A DNA stretch of 64,000 nucleotides from Paraburkholderia caballeronis. GTDB taxonomy: Bacteria > Pseudomonadota > Gammaproteobacteria > Burkholderiales > Burkholderiaceae. The stretch is taken from the NCBI RefSeq assembly GCF_900104845.1, contig NZ_FNSR01000002.1, positions 1,116,001-1,180,000 on the forward strand. The letters are read 5' to 3'. A program made the translations under genes and the position numbers. Shown in pieces: positions 62,747 through 64,000 of this stretch (positions within the stretch are counted from its first letter, which is position 1; every line of letters begins with the position of its first letter). The notes below the pieces were generated by a model. The model searched no databases and was not told where the DNA came from. It saw only the letters and a list, made by a program, of their open reading frames with translations.

Positions 62747-64000
62747 ACGATTTATCCCACCCCCTGTCGTCCGACGCGTCTGAACGCGCGACGGACCTGA
62801 TCGAAGGAGTCGCCGCCGCGGATATCGCGCCGATCGTTGTCGAAGCCGATGCACCGGCTGCACTGGCCGCGCCGACCGCGCCCGCCGATCCGCTCGAAGC
62901 GTCGGTTGCGCGCGCGACCGACGCGCTGCTCGCCGCGCAGAAGCCGGACGGCCACTGGGTGTACGAACTGGAAGCCGACGCGACGATTCCGGCCGAATAC
63001 GTGCTGCTCGTCCACTACCTCGGCGAGACCGCGAACCTCGAACTGGAGCGCAAGATCGCGCGCTACCTGCGGCGCATCCAGCTGCCGGACGGCGGCTGGC
63101 CGCTGTTTACCGACGGCGCGATGGACGTCAGCGCGAGCGTGAAGGCGTATTTCGCGCTGAAGATGATTGGCGACGCCGACGACGCGGCGCACATGGTCCG
63201 CGCGCGCAGCGCGATTCTCGCGGCGGGCGGCGCGGAAGCGTCGAACGTGTTCACGCGGATCCTGCTCGCGCTGTTCGGCGTCGTGTCGTGGTACGCGGTG
63301 CCGATGATGCCGGTCGAGATCACGCTGCTGCCGAAGTGGTTTCCGTTCCACCTGTCGAAGGTGTCGTACTGGGCGCGCACGGTGATCGTGCCGCTGCTGG
63401 TGCTGAACGCGAAGCGGCCGGTCGCGCGCAATCCGCGCGGCGTGCGCATCGACGAGCTGTTCCGCTGCGCGCCTGTGACGGTCGGGCTGTCGCCGCGCGC
63501 GCCGCACCAGAGCAAGGGCTGGTTCTCATTCTTCCGCGCGGTGGACGGCGTGCTGCGCGTCACCGACCCGCTGTTCCCGACCTACCTGCGCCAGCGCGCG
63601 ATCGACGCGGCGGTCGCGTTCGTCGACGAGCGGCTGAACGGAGAAGACGGCCTCGGCGCGATTTTCCCGGCGATGGCGAACGCGGTGATGATGTACGACG
63701 TGCTCGGCTACCCGGCCGACCACCCGCATCGCGCGATCGCGCGCCAGTCGGTCGAGAAGCTGCTGGTCGTCCACGACGACGAAGCGTACTGCCAGCCGTG
63801 CCTGTCGCCGGTGTGGGATACGTCGCTCGCCGCGCACGCGCTGCTCGAAACCGGCGATCCGCGCGCCGAGGCGGCCGTGCGGCGCGGTCTCGACTGGCTG
63901 CGCCCGCTGCAGATCCTCGACGTGCGCGGCGACTGGATCTCGCGCCGGCCGGACGTGCGGCCCGGCGGCTGGGCGTTCCAGTACGCGAACCCGCACTATC
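62743..64000 (+). CDS. shc: Squalene-hopene cyclase, N-terminal two thirds
   Basis: About 419 residues are visible before the window edge of a family of about 650. An Ala-rich N-terminus precedes QKPDGHWVYELEADATIPAEYVLL. QLPDGGWPLFTDG is a first QW repeat. LLPKWFPFHLSKVSYWARTVIVPLLVL and RPGGWAFQYANPHY come later, the last leading into the catalytic DVDDTA loop expected just beyond the edge. The enzyme cyclises squalene to hopene in the membrane. Translationally coupled to hpnE. Confidence 0.9.
   Translation, partial: MNDLSHPLSSDASERATDLIEGVAAADIAPIVVEADAPAALAAPTAPADPLEASVARATDALLAAQKPDGHWVYELEADATIPAEYVLLVHYLGETANLELERKIARYLRRIQLPDGGWPLFTDGAMDVSASVKAYFALKMIGDADDAAHMVRARSAILAAGGAEASNVFTRILLALFGVVSWYAVPMMPVEITLLPKWFPFHLSKVSYWARTVIVPLLVLNAKRPVARNPRGVRIDELFRCAPVTVGLSPRAPHQSKGWFSFFRAVDGVLRVTDPLFPTYLRQRAIDAAVAFVDERLNGEDGLGAIFPAMANAVMMYDVLGYPADHPHRAIARQSVEKLLVVHDDEAYCQPCLSPVWDTSLAAHALLETGDPRAEAAVRRGLDWLRPLQILDVRGDWISRRPDVRPGGWAFQYANPHY

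Overview
The window is high-GC DNA (roughly two thirds G+C by eye) that looks like a member of the Burkholderia/Paraburkholderia group. It most likely comes from the origin region of a secondary chromosome or megaplasmid. The evidence is a plasmid-type Rep_3 initiator (repA), parA/parB with TTTATGCGCATAAA palindromes, a KfrA-like coiled-coil protein and a large array of 16-bp iteron-like repeats, all within 44.7-52.4 kb, beside ordinary Burkholderia metabolic genes. No rRNA, tRNA, insertion sequence or CRISPR array was seen.

Layout. 0-1.2 kb: a truncated unknown gene, three repeat copies and a small thioredoxin. 1.2-8.0 kb: the homoprotocatechuate meta-cleavage operon (hpaG1-G2-E-D-F-H-I) with divergent hpaR, interrupted by five tandem hairpin repeats. 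8.4-18.0 kb: an arginine/ornithine block with an AdiA-type arginine decarboxylase, a basic amino acid antiporter, an ornithine decarboxylase and the arginine deiminase pathway arcABC. 18.0-26.3 kb: an MHS transporter, a large MscS channel and an ABC transporter (fused permease plus ATPase) behind a possible small leader gene. 26.9-29.6 kb: small unknown proteins and an MFS exporter. 29.7-36.3 kb: a molybdate locus (a separate two-Mop-domain protein, a NifQ-like protein, a short ModE, a binding protein and a fused ModB-ModC). It includes two genes of unknown function behind palindromes that look like ModE operators. 36.6-44.6 kb: assorted genes including tetR/yceI, tdh/kbl and a gene behind a near-perfect LexA box. 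44.7-52.1 kb: the replication and partition block. 52.5-58 kb: arsC, an FMN reductase, a stress-type protein and a hybrid histidine kinase. 58.5-60.4 kb: a tight CheY-CheC-diguanylate cyclase operon. 60.6-64 kb: hopanoid genes hpnD-hpnE-shc, with shc running off the edge.

The main unexplained signal is the iteron-like element CCYG-N6-CTCACC. It has 18 copies upstream of repA. A further 15 copies are scattered through intergenic DNA as far as 47 kb to the left, all in the opposite orientation to the array. One perfect copy lies to the right inside the hpnD coding sequence, in the array orientation. On both sides the motif therefore reads GGTGAG-N6-C[GA]GG on the presumed leading strand. The second notable signal is a set of three 8-8-8 palindromes that look like ModE operators. 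They join the molybdate transporter to two uncharacterised genes, one of them a DUF2325 protein.
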